Below, one piece after another: positions 24,513-37,155 of a DNA stretch of 64,000 nt. Every line of letters starts with the position of its first letter. Within the stretch, counting starts at the first letter, position 1. Below the pieces are notes generated by a model. It was not told the origin of the DNA, ran no database searches, and saw only the letters and a program-made list of their open reading frames with translations. This stretch comes from Chrysomallon squamiferum (taxonomy: Eukaryota > Mollusca > Gastropoda > Neomphalida > Peltospiridae). The stretch covers positions 1,075,637-1,139,636 of the forward strand of contig CM022668.1 in NCBI GenBank assembly GCA_012295275.1. Reading direction: 5' to 3'. The translations under genes were made by a program, and so were the position numbers.

Positions 24513-25804
24513 TAAATAAATATAAATAAAAATATAATAAAAGCAAAGCAAATGGGTGTAATTGTCTGTGTGTAACATTCTGACAAGATAATCCGGACTA
24601 CGATGTCGGCGATGACCACTACGTTGGCAACATCCCTGTCGGGGTGTGTGCACCACTTCGACCGCGACCAGCTAATCAGCCACTACGAGATTTACATTCA
24701 CTTAACACATCATATTATGTCACGCGAAAATAATAATGTTGCAGCATCGCGCGTCTTAATCATTTCGGTGGGCAGAAAAGTGTGACTAATAATTAATTGG
24801 AAACAGAATATAAATATTATATCTTACCTTCAAAAAATAATGGAATTAAAATTCTTTTGTTTTTATCATTCTGAACCCTTAGTTATATGGGCCAAAGGCA
24901 AAAATAGCATTCATTAAGTTTATAAATAAATAAAACGGTAAAATAAAACAAATAAAGGACGAAAATAGCCTTTTCTAATGTTTGTGTGTGTGTGTGTGTG
25001 TGTGTGAACGAATAACAAGTGATTAAATTGTATTTTAGTATAATAACAACGTTTTATTTTCACTAAATAAAAAGCGACATTTGCAATACAATCCTGTCAC
25101 ACAAATAAATCATTTAAAGATGTTTATGGACATATATAGGATTACTCTTTTTTAATCTGATACATTTTTCAAAAATGCAATTAGTATTGATTTTCATTAT
25201 AATCTTCAGAAAAAAAAAAAAAAAAAAAAAACAATGAAAGAAAGATAATAATAATAATAATAATAATATAGTTTTTTTTTGTTTTTTTGTTTTTTTTTTA
25301 ATAATAAATTCTTTATTTCAAAAATCGCTGTTGTTTTTGTTTGTTTTTCTTACACCAAAGAAAAGTACATAGCTGATCAATTAAGAACTCGATGACGACA
25401 GACAAAGCTGTAAATGGATTGATATTATCTAGGACGGTCGCCTGGAGTATTATCATATTTTAATTATTCTTCTTTTTGGTTTTTTTTTTTTTTTTTTTAA
25501 TTGACTTTTCTGGGTCTTAAAAAAAAAACCATAAAAAAGAAAAAAAAAGAAGAAAAAAAGAAGAATGAAAAATAGAAAGCAAGAAGTAAAGCAAGAAAAA
25601 TATATAAATAGGAACAAATTAACATCCACTTTTCAGATCATCAAAGGAGACGTAATTATATTATTAGGGGGGAAAAACAAACCAAAAAAGGGTTTAATAT
25701 ACAGTTAAAGTTACCTATCTCGCTGTCTTTGTGACCATCGTTGTGACCGGCTGAAGGAATTTGCCTTCTTTTGAAAGGTTTATGAATTATATACATTACT
25801 TACA

Positions 25805-25951
25805 TTAAGGTCGCAAATAGTTGAAGAGATCATTCAGTTTATGTCCCGATGTTTCTGATCCTAACTTTTTCAAGAGATCTAATTTTTCCGTTACAGCCAA
25901 CACTTTACTCATCGTTTTAGTGCCAGTCGGCGTTTGAAGGGCATATTTGTA
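25805..25951 (-). CDS. Probable terminal coding exon of an unidentified minus-strand gene
   Basis: On the minus strand a good acceptor (TACTGTTTTGCAG) is followed by 48 codons and TAA. The peptide begins YKYALQTPTGTKTMSK, continues VLAVTEKLDLLKKLG and ends KLNDLFNYLRP. It reads like real protein: amphipathic helices, balanced composition and ordinary codon use, unlike the repeat-derived frames around it. An ATTAAA lies about 120 bases downstream of the stop in the minus direction. Reading phase 0 at the acceptor is assumed. Upstream exons would lie at higher coordinates; a CpG-dense patch around 27405-27450 could be the gene's start, and an open stretch ending ATG|GTAAGT near 27017-27090 could be another exon, but neither is proven. 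I cannot name the family. Confidence 0.42.
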   Translation of the reverse strand, partial: YKYALQTPTGTKTMSKVLAVTEKLDLLKKLGSETSGHKLNDLFNYLRP

Positions 25952-26911
25952 CTGCAAAACAGTAAAATATCATCAACAAACGTTCAAAATACAAAGCTCT
26001 ACACGGGCATCTGCTCAGCTAGGGCTACATTTTGTTACTTTCCGGGTTGCGGAATGTCGACAGTGGGAACTTCACCCAGTATTACACTTTGTTAGCGTTT
26101 AGCGTTCTGATTTATTCAAAGCAGACATTTCATAAAAGTACTTCAGGGAAGCAGATGTTAAATGATAAAAATAATGTGATTGGATTTGAAAAATAGTTAC
26201 AACTAATTCCAGTTCAATAAACTCAGTTCATCTTTCAAATAAATTTAGACGCACACAGAACTATCAAGTTGAGACCCTTATACTCTATTTATTTTTTGTT
26301 TGTTTGTTTGTTTCTTTGTTTGTTTCTTTCTTTCTTGTAACAATATAACTGATATTATGACTTTATTAGAATTTAAGATTCTAGATTATAAATAAATTTC
26401 TAAAAAGTATGGAACTCTGAAATATCAAAGAAAAATGATAACTATTACATATACATCTTTCTATTTTCTGAATTTATTTAATTTTGAATTCCACTATTAT
26501 TGGACACTGTGAGGCAACAGAAACAATAACAGTTTAAAATGCATAAATGCAATTTTGAAGCTGAACACGAATCAACATTTATAAACGACAGATATTCGCT
26601 GCAGTCAGTGTACAACCATAACTCAGCAAACCTCAAACTGGTTGTCTCTTGTCCCAGCGCACGTCTCGCGAGGTCTCGTCCTGTCAAACAAAATCAACAA
26701 ACTGCTGACATCATGTGGCCTTCCAATTTAATAGGATGGATCATCCATCAAACATATTAAATTATTCCCTTATGTCTGGAACAAAAATGAAAATCACTGG
26801 GGTGGAGAGTAGAGATTCCGAGGAAATACTGGTAAATGGTAATTAGGACTGAACAATGCATTAATAAAGGAAATATTATAAATATTCCAATCTTTCCCAC
26901 TTTAATCTTTG

Positions 26912-26979
<68 letters not shown>

Positions 26980-29900
26980 AACACACAGAGATGTAAATTG
27001 TTTTAAAACAATACTTACCATCCCTTTCTTCCCACGCTTTCTATTTCTGTGTTTAAACACAACGTATAAAGAAATGATTTCAGCTAAGTCTGACAAATCA
27101 AGCTAAGTTATATTTACCTTGAAACAGATCTGTAGTAAAAATACCATGATGTTTCGAACAACGTGTGAAAACGTGATATCCTGCATCATGCTTCCAATTA
27201 ATCTGTCAACTAACAAGCACAATACAACCCATTCTTATGATTTTTAATACCAAACAGTCTGCAGTGTTTAACTATCATTATTATTATTGTTATTGTTGGT
27301 TTTTGTTTTTTTAATATTATTGTGTGGTTTGATGTTCTTGTCTTCTTCCCCTGCTTGTTTGATTCACTGCGGAAAGTTAAGGTTACTAGAAAACATACAC
27401 CTGCACGCGCGAACACCCGCGCACGCAGAGCACGTTCTTTACTTAGGCACGGACGCAGATTTTAATGTTAGTCAATATCATTAGTCTGTTTTTATAAAGT
27501 ACGTATACACCATAATTCTCAGTGAAACACAATTCCGCAAAATAGGTCCGACTCCCACAACACAATTGTTTTTTAACAGGTTTAATTTATTACGTTATTG
27601 TGACTCTTTAAATATAAACATTAGTGGTTTGTTGTTGTTGTTGTTGTTGTTTTACTATTATTATAATTTATATAGTGTCTGATCTATTAATGTCTAAACC
27701 ATTTCAGCCACTGCGTAGGCAACTACAACATTTAATATATATGTAAAAAAATAAATAAATAAATAAAAATTAAAATAATAGAAACAAGAATAAAAATAAA
27801 AAAGGGGAAAAAAAAAAAGAAAGAAAAAGGAAAATAATTTCTCTCATTTCTTGATGGACACTATAAAGTTATAATTCTAATTCCTTTCTTTTTTATTATG
27901 TACGTAATAATTAAACAAAATATAAATAATTAAATAAATAAACTAAAGAACATAGAATTCTTCATTTGTGAAAAAACAATAAACCATTAACGATTGTCAG
28001 ATTTTTATTAATTCAGAATCAAAAGCTGTCAAGAATGGAAAACTTTGCTGAAATTAAGCAAACAAAACCGGTGTTATTTCAGCTTGTCAAACAATCTACG
28101 TTGCGTTATGTCAAATTTGGAATACATGAGGTCGTGCCAGAACAGACACTATTGACGAAACAAAGATAAATTTCAGCTTAAATATTGTCTCAGTCACTCA
28201 TAACCTTAGTTCAACTGATATATACATTCTCTCAACGGAAGATTGGAAACAGATAGAAATAAGTCAGCCAATTCCTCGCGTTACTCTACACAATTTCTCA
28301 TTTGTTCCGCGTCGATAGTGCTAAATTATTGTATCTGCGAGATCGGCTATCAGCTACAGTTACAAGGCGTCGAACTGGAGTTATCATCAATTTGTCGCTA
28401 GTGAATGCTTTAAGTACATCGGAAATTGACGGATATTCCCGTAAATTGTCGGATGTTCCAGTAAACTATTTTCTTGACGAGAGTTCTCTTTTTTTGGCAT
28501 TTTATTATTTATTTTCGAACCTGATATAGTGAACATAAATAAATAAATAAATAAATGTTATAAGAAAAACTTAATTAGATACTGACAGAGGAGTAATAAT
28601 TTAAAGAGCAACATGGATTTAAATTAAAAGATAGGGAAATAAGCACAATGGGTGTTAATGTTAAAAATATTAAATTTCCATTTTATTCTTCTTTCACTAT
28701 ACATGTACTGTTGTAAATATTATTATTTTTTTTTTTTCGCTTTAATTATTTCAACATATTAAAACAAATTATTTAACATTAAAATAATTAAATTAAAGTA
28801 GTGTTATGTTCCTTCTGCTTTGATATTGTAAATTAATTCATGATAAAAGCTGTTCAATGTATTATTAACTGTAAAAAAAAGTAATATCATAATCACATTA
28901 AAATTATTCACTAAGTGTTACAACAAATATGTTTGTATAACAACATATAAAATAAATAAAACTTTATGTGTGTGTATGTGTGTATACGTATATATGTATG
29001 CATGTATGTATATACATACACACAGATGAGCATGTGTATGAGTTTACGAGTTCACTACTACAATTATAAGTTACACTTTTACCTATTCACTATTACAGTA
29101 AAATGTAGACGTTGGGAGCGAAGTTGTTTGTGAGTGCGGCGGAAGAATACACTGTCACGCGCCGTTTTGGGGGAGAGGTGGCGTCGCTTCGGTCCCAGCA
29201 TACGCTGTTCGGTAGCGCGTGCTTCGTTTAAATCAGCTTTTGTGTTTCTTTTTTTCTGTACTGTAATATATTCTCCCTTTCATTTTCCACTGGCTTAGTT
29301 CTATTTCTAGATATATACGTATGACTTTAGGGTGTTTTAGTTTAGGTAAGTAACTAAGGCTATGGTAATTCCGACTTGCATAGAAAATCGCCTTTGGTTC
29401 TCTGACATAACTCGAAGATTCCTATATACATACACACATTCATATACACACACACATATACATACATACATACATGCATACATACATTCATATATACACA
29501 CACACATACATACATATATACATTTAAAATCAACTGAACGAAACTTTTACTTATTTTTAATTACGTGAAAGTTAATTAAATGGGGTTTTTTTGTTGTTTT
29601 TTTCTTGGTTTTTGTATTTATTATTATTATTATCATCTAAATAAAAAGAATGGGTATGATCATAATGATGGTTATGATAAAACTGGCACATTGAAGTATA
29701 ACTGATTTCTAAAGTATTTTTATGTGGTATTTTTTAATTCCCTTCTCACAATGGATACCAATTTTCAAAATGGAAACTTCTCTTTAGTAGGCGTCGTACG
29801 CGTTAAAAGAGAGAACTCGACAAAATGAATCAGATGAAAATTAATATGCTTTTCAAACACAGTGTGTGACAGTGTGAGTTATGAGTTTAGTTAGAGTTAC

Positions 29901-30050
29901 AAAGTACGCTGCTGCTGCTCTCTGTGGAGGTCTATTGTTCGTTTCTGATTCGTGAAAACTGACTCCGTTTACGACAAACAATTATATGTAGTCTGATTAA
30001 TGAAAGGCAGAGCAAAAAGTAAATAGGTAAACGTGTAGCTTATTTTTATT
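25952..30050. other. Gene-poor stretch with simple repeats
   Basis: Contains a TC run (26915-26978), CpG-richer patches at 26655-26700, 27405-27450 and 29130-29220 (candidate start-site regions with no linked coding sequence) and a TA/CA-rich run near 29425-29520. No exon can be supported apart from the weak candidates mentioned under the terminal exon before it. Confidence 0.5.
26915..26978. repeat. (TC)n microsatellite
   Basis: About 32 TC units. Confidence 0.95.
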
Positions 30051-30053
30051 ACA

Positions 30054-31250
30054 GTCAAGTGTAACATCAGTGTAATAGGGAACATGTAAAAGTGTAACTT
30101 GTCAGTGTAATAGTGAACATGTTAAAAGTGTTTTTACATCAGTGTAATAGTGAACATGTTAAAGTGTAACTTATCAGTGTAATAGTGAACATGTAAAAGT
30201 GTAACTTATCAGTGTAATAGTGAACATGTAAAAGTGTTACTTATCAGTGTAATAGTGAACATGTAAAAGTGTAACATCAGTGTAATAGTGAACATGTAAA
30301 AGTGTAACTTACAACTGTAATAGTGAACATGTAAAAGTGTAACTTACAACTGTAATAGTGAACATGTAAAAGTGTTACTTATCAGTGTAATAGTGAACAT
30401 GTAAAAGTGTAACGTATTGTATACATGTAGCTTATCAATGTAATAGTGAACATGTAAAAATGTAGTTTATCAATGTAATAGTGAACAAGTAAAAGTGTAA
30501 CTTACAACTGTAATAGTGAACATGTAAAAGTTAACTTATCAATGTAATAGTGAACAAGTAAAAGTGTAACTTATCAGTGTAATAGTGAACATGTAAAAGT
30601 GTTACTTATCAGTGTAATAGTGAACATGTAAAAGTGTAACGTTTTGTATACATGTAGCTTATCAATGTAATAGTGAACATGTAAAAATGTAGTTTATCAA
30701 TGTAATAGTGAACATGTAAAAATGTAGTTTATCAATGTAATAGTGAACATGTAAAAGTTAACTTATCAATGTAATAGTGAACATGTAAAAGTGTAACTTA
30801 CAACTGTAATAGTGAACATGTAAAAGTGTAACTTATCAGTGTAATAGGGAACATGTAAAAGTTAACTTATCAATGTAATAGTGAACATGTAAAAGTGTAA
30901 CTTACTGTACTACTGAACAGTTAAAAGTGTAATTTATCATTGTAATAGTGAACATGTAAAAGTGTAAACATTACCATTGTAATAGTGAACATGTAAAAGT
31001 GTAACTTATTGTAATAGTTATCAGGTAAAAGTGTAACTTATCAATGTAATAGTGAACAGGCAGAAGCGCAACTTACAATTGTAACATGAACAGGTAAAAG
31101 TTATTTAAAACAGGTAACTTATTGTAATAGTGAACAGGTAAAAGTGGAACTTATCAATGTATTGGTGAACAGTTAAAATAATAATTATTACTGTGCTAGT
31201 GAACATGTAAAAGTGCAGCTTATTGTACTAGTGAACATGTAAAAGAGTCA
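30054..31250. repeat. Minisatellite of about 35 bp units
   Basis: Roughly 33 copies of a unit built around TAATAGTGAACATGTAAAAG followed by TGTAACTTATCAGTG. Some units have lost or gained a few bases, and copies become more diverged after about 30900. A variant pair of units containing TTGTATACATGTAGCTTATC appears at about 30411 and again about 227 bp later, so blocks of several units were duplicated together. No open frame runs through it. Confidence 0.95.
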
Positions 31251-31398
31251 GTTAACTGATGGGGAAAATATTCACAGATTAAATAAATAAAAAAAAAAAA
31301 AAAACTTTAGTCGTTATATAACACAATATTCTAAACGAATTATCCTTTGTGATGTTCAGACCAGTCTGATATTTAGACAAGCAGCACGTGGACGACAC

Positions 31399-31466
31399 CT
31401 GACAGAGACGCCGGTTCCTTGCGACAGCGTGGTGAACGTCAGTGTAAGAAGTTGGTTCAGACTCTG
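31399..31466 (-). other. Candidate small exon, minus strand
   Basis: A 68-base GC-richer segment with a strong acceptor on the minus strand (pyrimidine-rich tract ending CACTTACAG) and a donor CAG|GTGTCG. Two of three frames are open. The length is not a multiple of three. No family is recognised and no partner exon was found, so this may be chance. Confidence 0.2.
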
Positions 31467-32233
31467 CTGTAAGTGAAATGAGAAGAAATCTCTGATGGCT
31501 GCTGATAGTGATTATGTATCTGATATTCGCTATATACAGTTTGATCTGAAATACTGCCGAGATAAAGTAGTAATAGTACAGACACTGGAACAATAATCGA
31601 GATAATAGACAATTTAGGAATTCAAGCGAGAGTCTTGTCTAAGTCACTTTATGATACCTCGCGGCAACGCATAACTAACAAGTCCAGAGAAGTAGGTATC
31701 ATACATCACTAACATATTTTTCTTTTGGCCGAATTTCACAATTTATTATAAGGTGAAAGTGAAATATCCATTATATAACTAGTGACACTTGTGTGTTCTC
31801 GTGATTTCATTCCACTGCATGATAGAAATATAATAATTTAACACTAATAATTAATAATTCAATTTATGTTATTACTGCTCTTGCTGGTAATTATTATTGT
31901 TATATTTATTGTCGTTGTTGATGAAGAGAAAGCTGACAATAATAACCAGTATTGTTCTTCCATGCATTCTCAGATTTGAAGACATATTCGTCGACATTTT
32001 CTCAAACTGTGAGGAATTAAAATAATGTTCTAGTCAACGACAAACTACACATTGTTATTTACGATTATTAGTTAGAACCATACAGAATGGAAAGAAGAAA
32101 ATTTGCGTCTGCTATTTCATATGCAACTTTTCTTCGATTAACAACGTCTGTTACGTGCATTTTCACTAAGAATATAGCCATGATAAAGTGGACTAAGGAA
32201 CTACAGACACTTAAACTTCTCCATGATTAACAC

Positions 32234-32523
32234 GAATTCACACAAAACGTCTGTAAGTGTGATCAGGAATGAATTCACACAAAACGTCTGTAAGTGTGAC
32301 CAGGAATGAATTCACACAAAACGTCTGTAAGTGTGATGAGGAATGAATTCACACAAAACGTCTGTAAGTGTGACCAGGAATGAATTCACACAAAACGTCT
32401 GTAAGTGTGATAAGGAATGAATTCACACAAAACTTCTGTAAGTGTGATCAGGAATGAATTCACACAAAACGTCTGTAAGTGTGATAAGGAATGAATTCAC
32501 ACAAAACGTCTGTAAGTGTGATC
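32234..32523. repeat. 37-bp tandem repeat, eight copies
   Basis: Eight head-to-tail copies of a 37-base unit starting GAATTCACACAAAACGTCTG and continuing TAAGTGTGATCAGGAAT. Copies differ by only one to three bases, mainly at GATCAGG (also GACCAGG, GATGAGG, GATAAGG). The last copy is incomplete. The near-identity implies recent expansion. Confidence 0.97.
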
Positions 32524-33298
32524 ACAACCAAATTCTCTGAGGTGAGGAAGAAAGAATTCAGACCGAAATTCTCTAATTTTTTATTTATTTATTTGTTTAT
32601 TTATTGCAGTTATATATCAACATATCACATAACATTAAACTAAACAATGAAGCATTTTACTAAAAATGCCCATAATGACAGAACCGCATCAACCTAAATG
32701 TCCACGTTTATGGTGTCAGTGACCAGATCGACTACACAGTATTATATACATTTCAAATCAAAACTCGTCTGTAAAATGAAACTTAATTAAAAAAAAATTA
32801 GAAGAAGAAGAAGAAGAAGAAATCTTTTTCACGAACAAGATATAAATAAAATAAATATGTGTATGTCCATTAAATGGCTGCATACATTGTTTAGAGAGTA
32901 AATTAGAGGAAGACAAAATGGATGCAGGTAACTGAGAAATCCCTGCGGGTTCGTTATAACTGCAGTTCTTACTCTTATTATTCGATTAATTAAATTATTA
33001 CGAAACAGGTTTATACTTGAACATTGACATTTTCTTTGTTCCCGCTGATAGCTGTACTAACTAATTAAGCTGTAACTGACATATTGACTTTTTTCATGAA
33101 GTGAATTGTAGGTGAATATCACTGCAGATTTACAGTTCGCAGGATTTAGCCCTACAGTTTAACATATTTGGCTATTAAATGGTTTGTGTTTCATTGATGA
33201 CAAAGGTCACAGTTTTCATTTGTCTGCACTTGGAAAATGCCTTTAGCATCACCTGCTTTAGGTGTGTCATGTCTACTAATCATTATTATTCCACAAAG

Positions 33299-33330
<32 letters not shown>

Positions 33331-33801
33331 ATGTTTGTCTCACAACAACCTCTAACATTAAAACGTTTTCATTCATTTTTTTCAAAATAATAAATATTGT
33401 AACAAAAAATGTTATTAAGAAATACAAAATGAAAAAGAAACAAAGTAAATCTACAGAGACAGATAGATAAATAATTACAGAGACGATAGACAGATATACA
33501 GAAGACAGACAGACAAATGTAATTAGCAGACAGACAGACGCCGGGTGGTTATTGCCACAGAGTTTGGTGATGAAATGTTGTTCTTGCCGCTCTACCATTA
33601 TTTTGCAATACGCCTCAAATATCTCGGACAGTGCTTTCTAAACAACTGCCACAGTATTTCTTATCAGGGCAAAGTAGAATTAGTTTTCTATTATCATCTA
33701 TGATATTATTCAGTGAATTTAATATTTATCAAGAATTTATCATCTTAACTTTCCATTTTGTTCGTTGTTCACAAAAGATAACATTCGTGATTTCCATATC
33801 G
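32524..33801. other. Non-coding DNA
   Basis: Holds a GAA run near 32802-32821, a TAAA run (33297-33329) and a GACA/GATA-rich segment (33455-33540). The 135-codon minus-strand frame at 33191-33598 is largely translation of these runs and shows no protein features I trust. Confidence 0.5.
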
Positions 33802-33809
33802 TGACGTCA
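33802..33809. promoter_or_regulatory. Perfect palindromic CRE
   Basis: TGACGTCA, the full consensus for CREB/ATF dimers, in the context GTGACGTCAC. The first of a pair 144 bp apart. Confidence 0.4.
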
Positions 33810-33945
33810 CATCCCATTTTTATCTTTAATAGGATTGCATAGTTTTATATTATAGAATCAGAAATAATCTTGAGATCTTGTTTTATTAAATGAAACACAG
33901 ATTTGAACACAAAGAAATATAAACTAATGTATATAATATTACATA

Positions 33946-33953
33946 TGACGTCA
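33946..33953. promoter_or_regulatory. Second perfect palindromic CRE
   Basis: TGACGTCA again, 144 bp after the first and about 640 bp upstream of the TATA box at 34583. Confidence 0.4.
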
Positions 33954-34489
33954 CAACTGGATACTCCATGCCATGATTACGTACCACAGAGATAATTTTT
34001 GTTTTTGTTTTTAATATGACTGTCATGATGTTTACATTAGTCTGTGAATGTGTTACTGAGTTAGAAGATTGCAGTTAACTGGAAGATGGTAGTTTTCAAT
34101 TAATATTCAATTAGGTAATATACATGAACATGTAAAGTTTCCAAAATGTCACTGTATTTATTTATTATTGAGAAAAATATCAAAACGTATGTGAACGCCT
34201 CTTCATAATGTAACACCGTTGCTTGACGGGAAGGTATTATCCTCCCCTAACCTAAAATCGATCCCCGCCAACTTGTAAAATCCTTTCTGATCTGAACAGC
34301 TAACGTTCAGAAACAAGTTTATTTCGCTTCGTTATTTGCTTAACCGCCACCCCAATACCAAGTTTCAAACCAAAGCAACAAACTGGCATCTAATTTGTTA
34401 TATTTTCAACCGTCGTTGATTTTGTGACGGGCTATACTCGGGGGAGCAGATGCCATCGATCGCGTAGGAGCGCGCACGTTCTTTGACGA

Positions 34490-34677
34490 TCACGTGATTT
34501 GGCGGTAAAACTTGCCCCGTTGACATATTCGCATCTGCTTTTCTGGGTGTAGGCGTTTGGCGAAGTTGCTTCAGAACACAGCTATAAAATCATTCATGAA
34601 TCAACCAGCAGCTCTTTAAGTTTTGAAAAATTATCATTTTTATGACGGAAGTTTTGTGGATATCTGGAAAGGAACAG
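34490..34677 (+). promoter_or_regulatory. Candidate promoter and first exon
   Basis: In order: an 8-base palindrome TCACGTGA (34490-34497, E-box/CLEAR type) in a CpG-richer patch, a TATA box (TATAAAA, 34583-34589), an ATG at 34642 and a consensus donor AACAG|GTAGGA at 34677/34678. The spacing suits transcription starting near 34613. The open frame from the ATG is only twelve codons (MTEVLWISGKEQ), ending in phase 0 at the donor. I found no downstream exon that must belong to it. It could be a noncoding first exon with a short upstream frame, conceivably for the neuropeptide gene 13.7 kb downstream, but that link is speculative. Confidence 0.35.
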
Positions 34678-34808
34678 GTAGGAAATGTTTTTCTTATGCA
34701 CCGACAAGAAAGAGATAATGTGATACATATATGGTTACCTATTCAAATTTTAAATTTTATTTCCAGTTATCATTATTATGTTTTAACACTTTATATTGTT
34801 TTACTTAT

Positions 34809-34811
<3 letters not shown>

Positions 34812-34890
<79 letters not shown>
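34812..34890. repeat. (CT)n microsatellite
   Basis: About 39 CT units. Confidence 0.95.
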
Positions 34891-34893
<3 letters not shown>

Positions 34894-35055
34894 AATTGAA
34901 TCTTGAGTTATTTAAAGTTCAGTCATATTATAATAGTTTTATACAACTATAATAAAAACTTTCTTAATTTTTGTTTTATGTTTTTATATAAAATTTATAT
35001 TTCTTATTATAGTTTCAAATCGAAAAATATTTTTATAATCTAATTTTTGTTAAAA

Positions 35056-35059
<4 letters not shown>

Positions 35060-35105
<46 letters not shown>
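35060..35105. repeat. (TA)n microsatellite
   Basis: About 23 TA units; a second, shorter TA run lies at 35182-35206. Confidence 0.93.
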
Positions 35106-35110
<5 letters not shown>

Positions 35111-35751
35111 CACAGGGAAATATAGATAAAATCAAACAAACAAATAATAATAATAATAATAACAACAACAAAACCAACTATTTATATATATATATATATA
35201 TATATAAGAATTGATTCAGACATAATTCTATTTTTTCCTTTTGACTTTTTCTTTTCTAAATAAAACATCTGATTTAAGCAATGAAAATGAAAATTTATTT
35301 TTGTAAATTCTTTTGTTTTCTTCATTTCTGGCGAGGTGACGTTGGTGTGTTTAACAAATGAAAAAATCAGAGTGTTTTCAAATATTGATAACTCGAGATA
35401 TTTGAAACAAATATTAATAAAAAAACCAACAACAACAAAACGCATGCGCGCACACACACTCACACAGCGTAAAGATGAAGTGACTGGTCGCGAACTTGGA
35501 GACTGTGGGTTGGTTAGCCTCTGCAGCAGTTCGGTGTAACGATATGTTTTCACGATGGACACGATTTTCTCTTTGTTTGATATCTAATGGGTTGTGATTA
35601 AATCATGTACAGAGATGCTAAACAAATTAGCAATACCCTCAAGCAAAAAGGACATTTTGTTGTTTTGTAGACAGCAACAAAGACGTAACTTTAGCAATTT
35701 CTTACACTTAATAAGACGCCATATTGATATATTTCTATTTCCGAGACAGAC

Positions 35752-35756
<5 letters not shown>

Positions 35757-35826
<70 letters not shown>
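35757..35826. repeat. (GA)n microsatellite
   Basis: About 35 GA units, complementary to the CT run 870 bp upstream. Confidence 0.95.
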
Positions 35827-35830
<4 letters not shown>

Positions 35831-37155
35831 TTGAAATTTATTTATTTATTTAATTTTTTTAATTCTTCTTCTAGCTGAAAATCGTTAATTGATCCCAAAA
35901 TCTATGACGTTTAACTTGGTTAATAACGTAAACCGGACGTACTGCCTTAAAATGACGATAAAATCAGCGAAAATAACTCGCGAAACAATATAACAATCGC
36001 TAAACTTTAAACAAATTTAGTTATATTCTTTAAAAAGTATTGAACACAATTAGTAAAAATTATATGCCCTTAAGAATACTTTAAATGTCACGACAAACAC
36101 CTTACAATTAGCGATTTTAATGTCTTTTAGTTTATCTATTTATTTATTATTATTACTTTTTATATATTTTTTTATTATTACTATTTTTTTTTTTTTTTTG
36201 GAAACTTATTTTATCACTTTATGTATTTTATTTATTTTATGTATGTTTAAAGAAAAATGATCTATTTCACGCTTTCTGTTATAACAGATTACGATGGTCA
36301 CTGATCTAACGTAATGACATTCTCTGAACTGAAATTTGCTCTATAAAATGGCATAAAGGTAAATTTGACGTAAACCGAAATGATGTAAAGTGGGGGATTA
36401 CCGTATATAAAATGTACTAATTAAATAATAATGATGGTTATTATGGTAATATGTATATATTACGTGCTTGCGTGAGCGTGTTGACTTGTCTATGTATGAA
36501 ATTCAGCATTAATCCTAGATGATATTCGCCTAGAGACAGAAGACAGCCATATTACATCTTCCTCGTTAGATCGCTATAAATGAAATTAGAGGAATATATT
36601 TGTTTTTTTAATAGGCAAGTCAGGTACGGTTCTATAAACTTAACCAGATAAATGTCATCAACCTTTATATACAGTCCAATAACCGTTGAATTATTCATAA
36701 AAATAATATTTCTACATCCAGCATAGGTCTGCATTCCTTTCAACTGTGTTTTTATATGTTTATTAATTAATTAATTTATTTATTTATTTATTTATTTATT
36801 ATTATTTCTTTTCCTTACATTATGTTTTGTGAGTGTGTATTTGTTTGTGTGTCTGTATGTGTGGCAGACCACCGCTTTGTTAACATAAAATGTGAAAGTT
36901 CACTGTTGGATCCAAGTAGTCTTAAAGACTGGATTCTTTGTACACTAAGAAAGTGTAGAATATGAACAACTCACCAAGTTAATTATGTGCAGATATTTTC
37001 TACATGTATAATTATTACTGAAAGATTGTTGGGTTGCACTGAACGTGTCAGACATAATTTAATCACACTGGGTGCTGTAGCTGCAGTTACAAGCTGTGCT
37101 GTGTAATGTCGTTAGGCGTCCGCAGCCGCTCGCAAACCCTGTCAGTTTTGTTCAA

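Larger units (their letters stand above)
21643..25804. other. Intergenic DNA after DNAJB11
   Basis: AT-rich and without supported exons; the first 1.3 kb may be alternative 3' UTR. Contains a GA run (23688-23743) and AAT run (24449-24504), and poly-A/T tracts around 25211-25310 and 25480-25560. A CpG-richer patch at 24590-24760 has an open frame on each strand but no recognisable product. Confidence 0.55.

Noticed and set aside
30054-32523. CRISPR-like appearance of the short direct repeats
   Set aside because: Units are contiguous or near-contiguous minisatellite copies without unique spacers, in eukaryotic DNA.
33191-33598. Minus-strand 135-codon frame with many hydrophobic residues
   Set aside because: Driven by TAAA and GACA/GATA repeats; looks like a multi-pass membrane protein only because T-rich codons give Phe, Leu and Ile.
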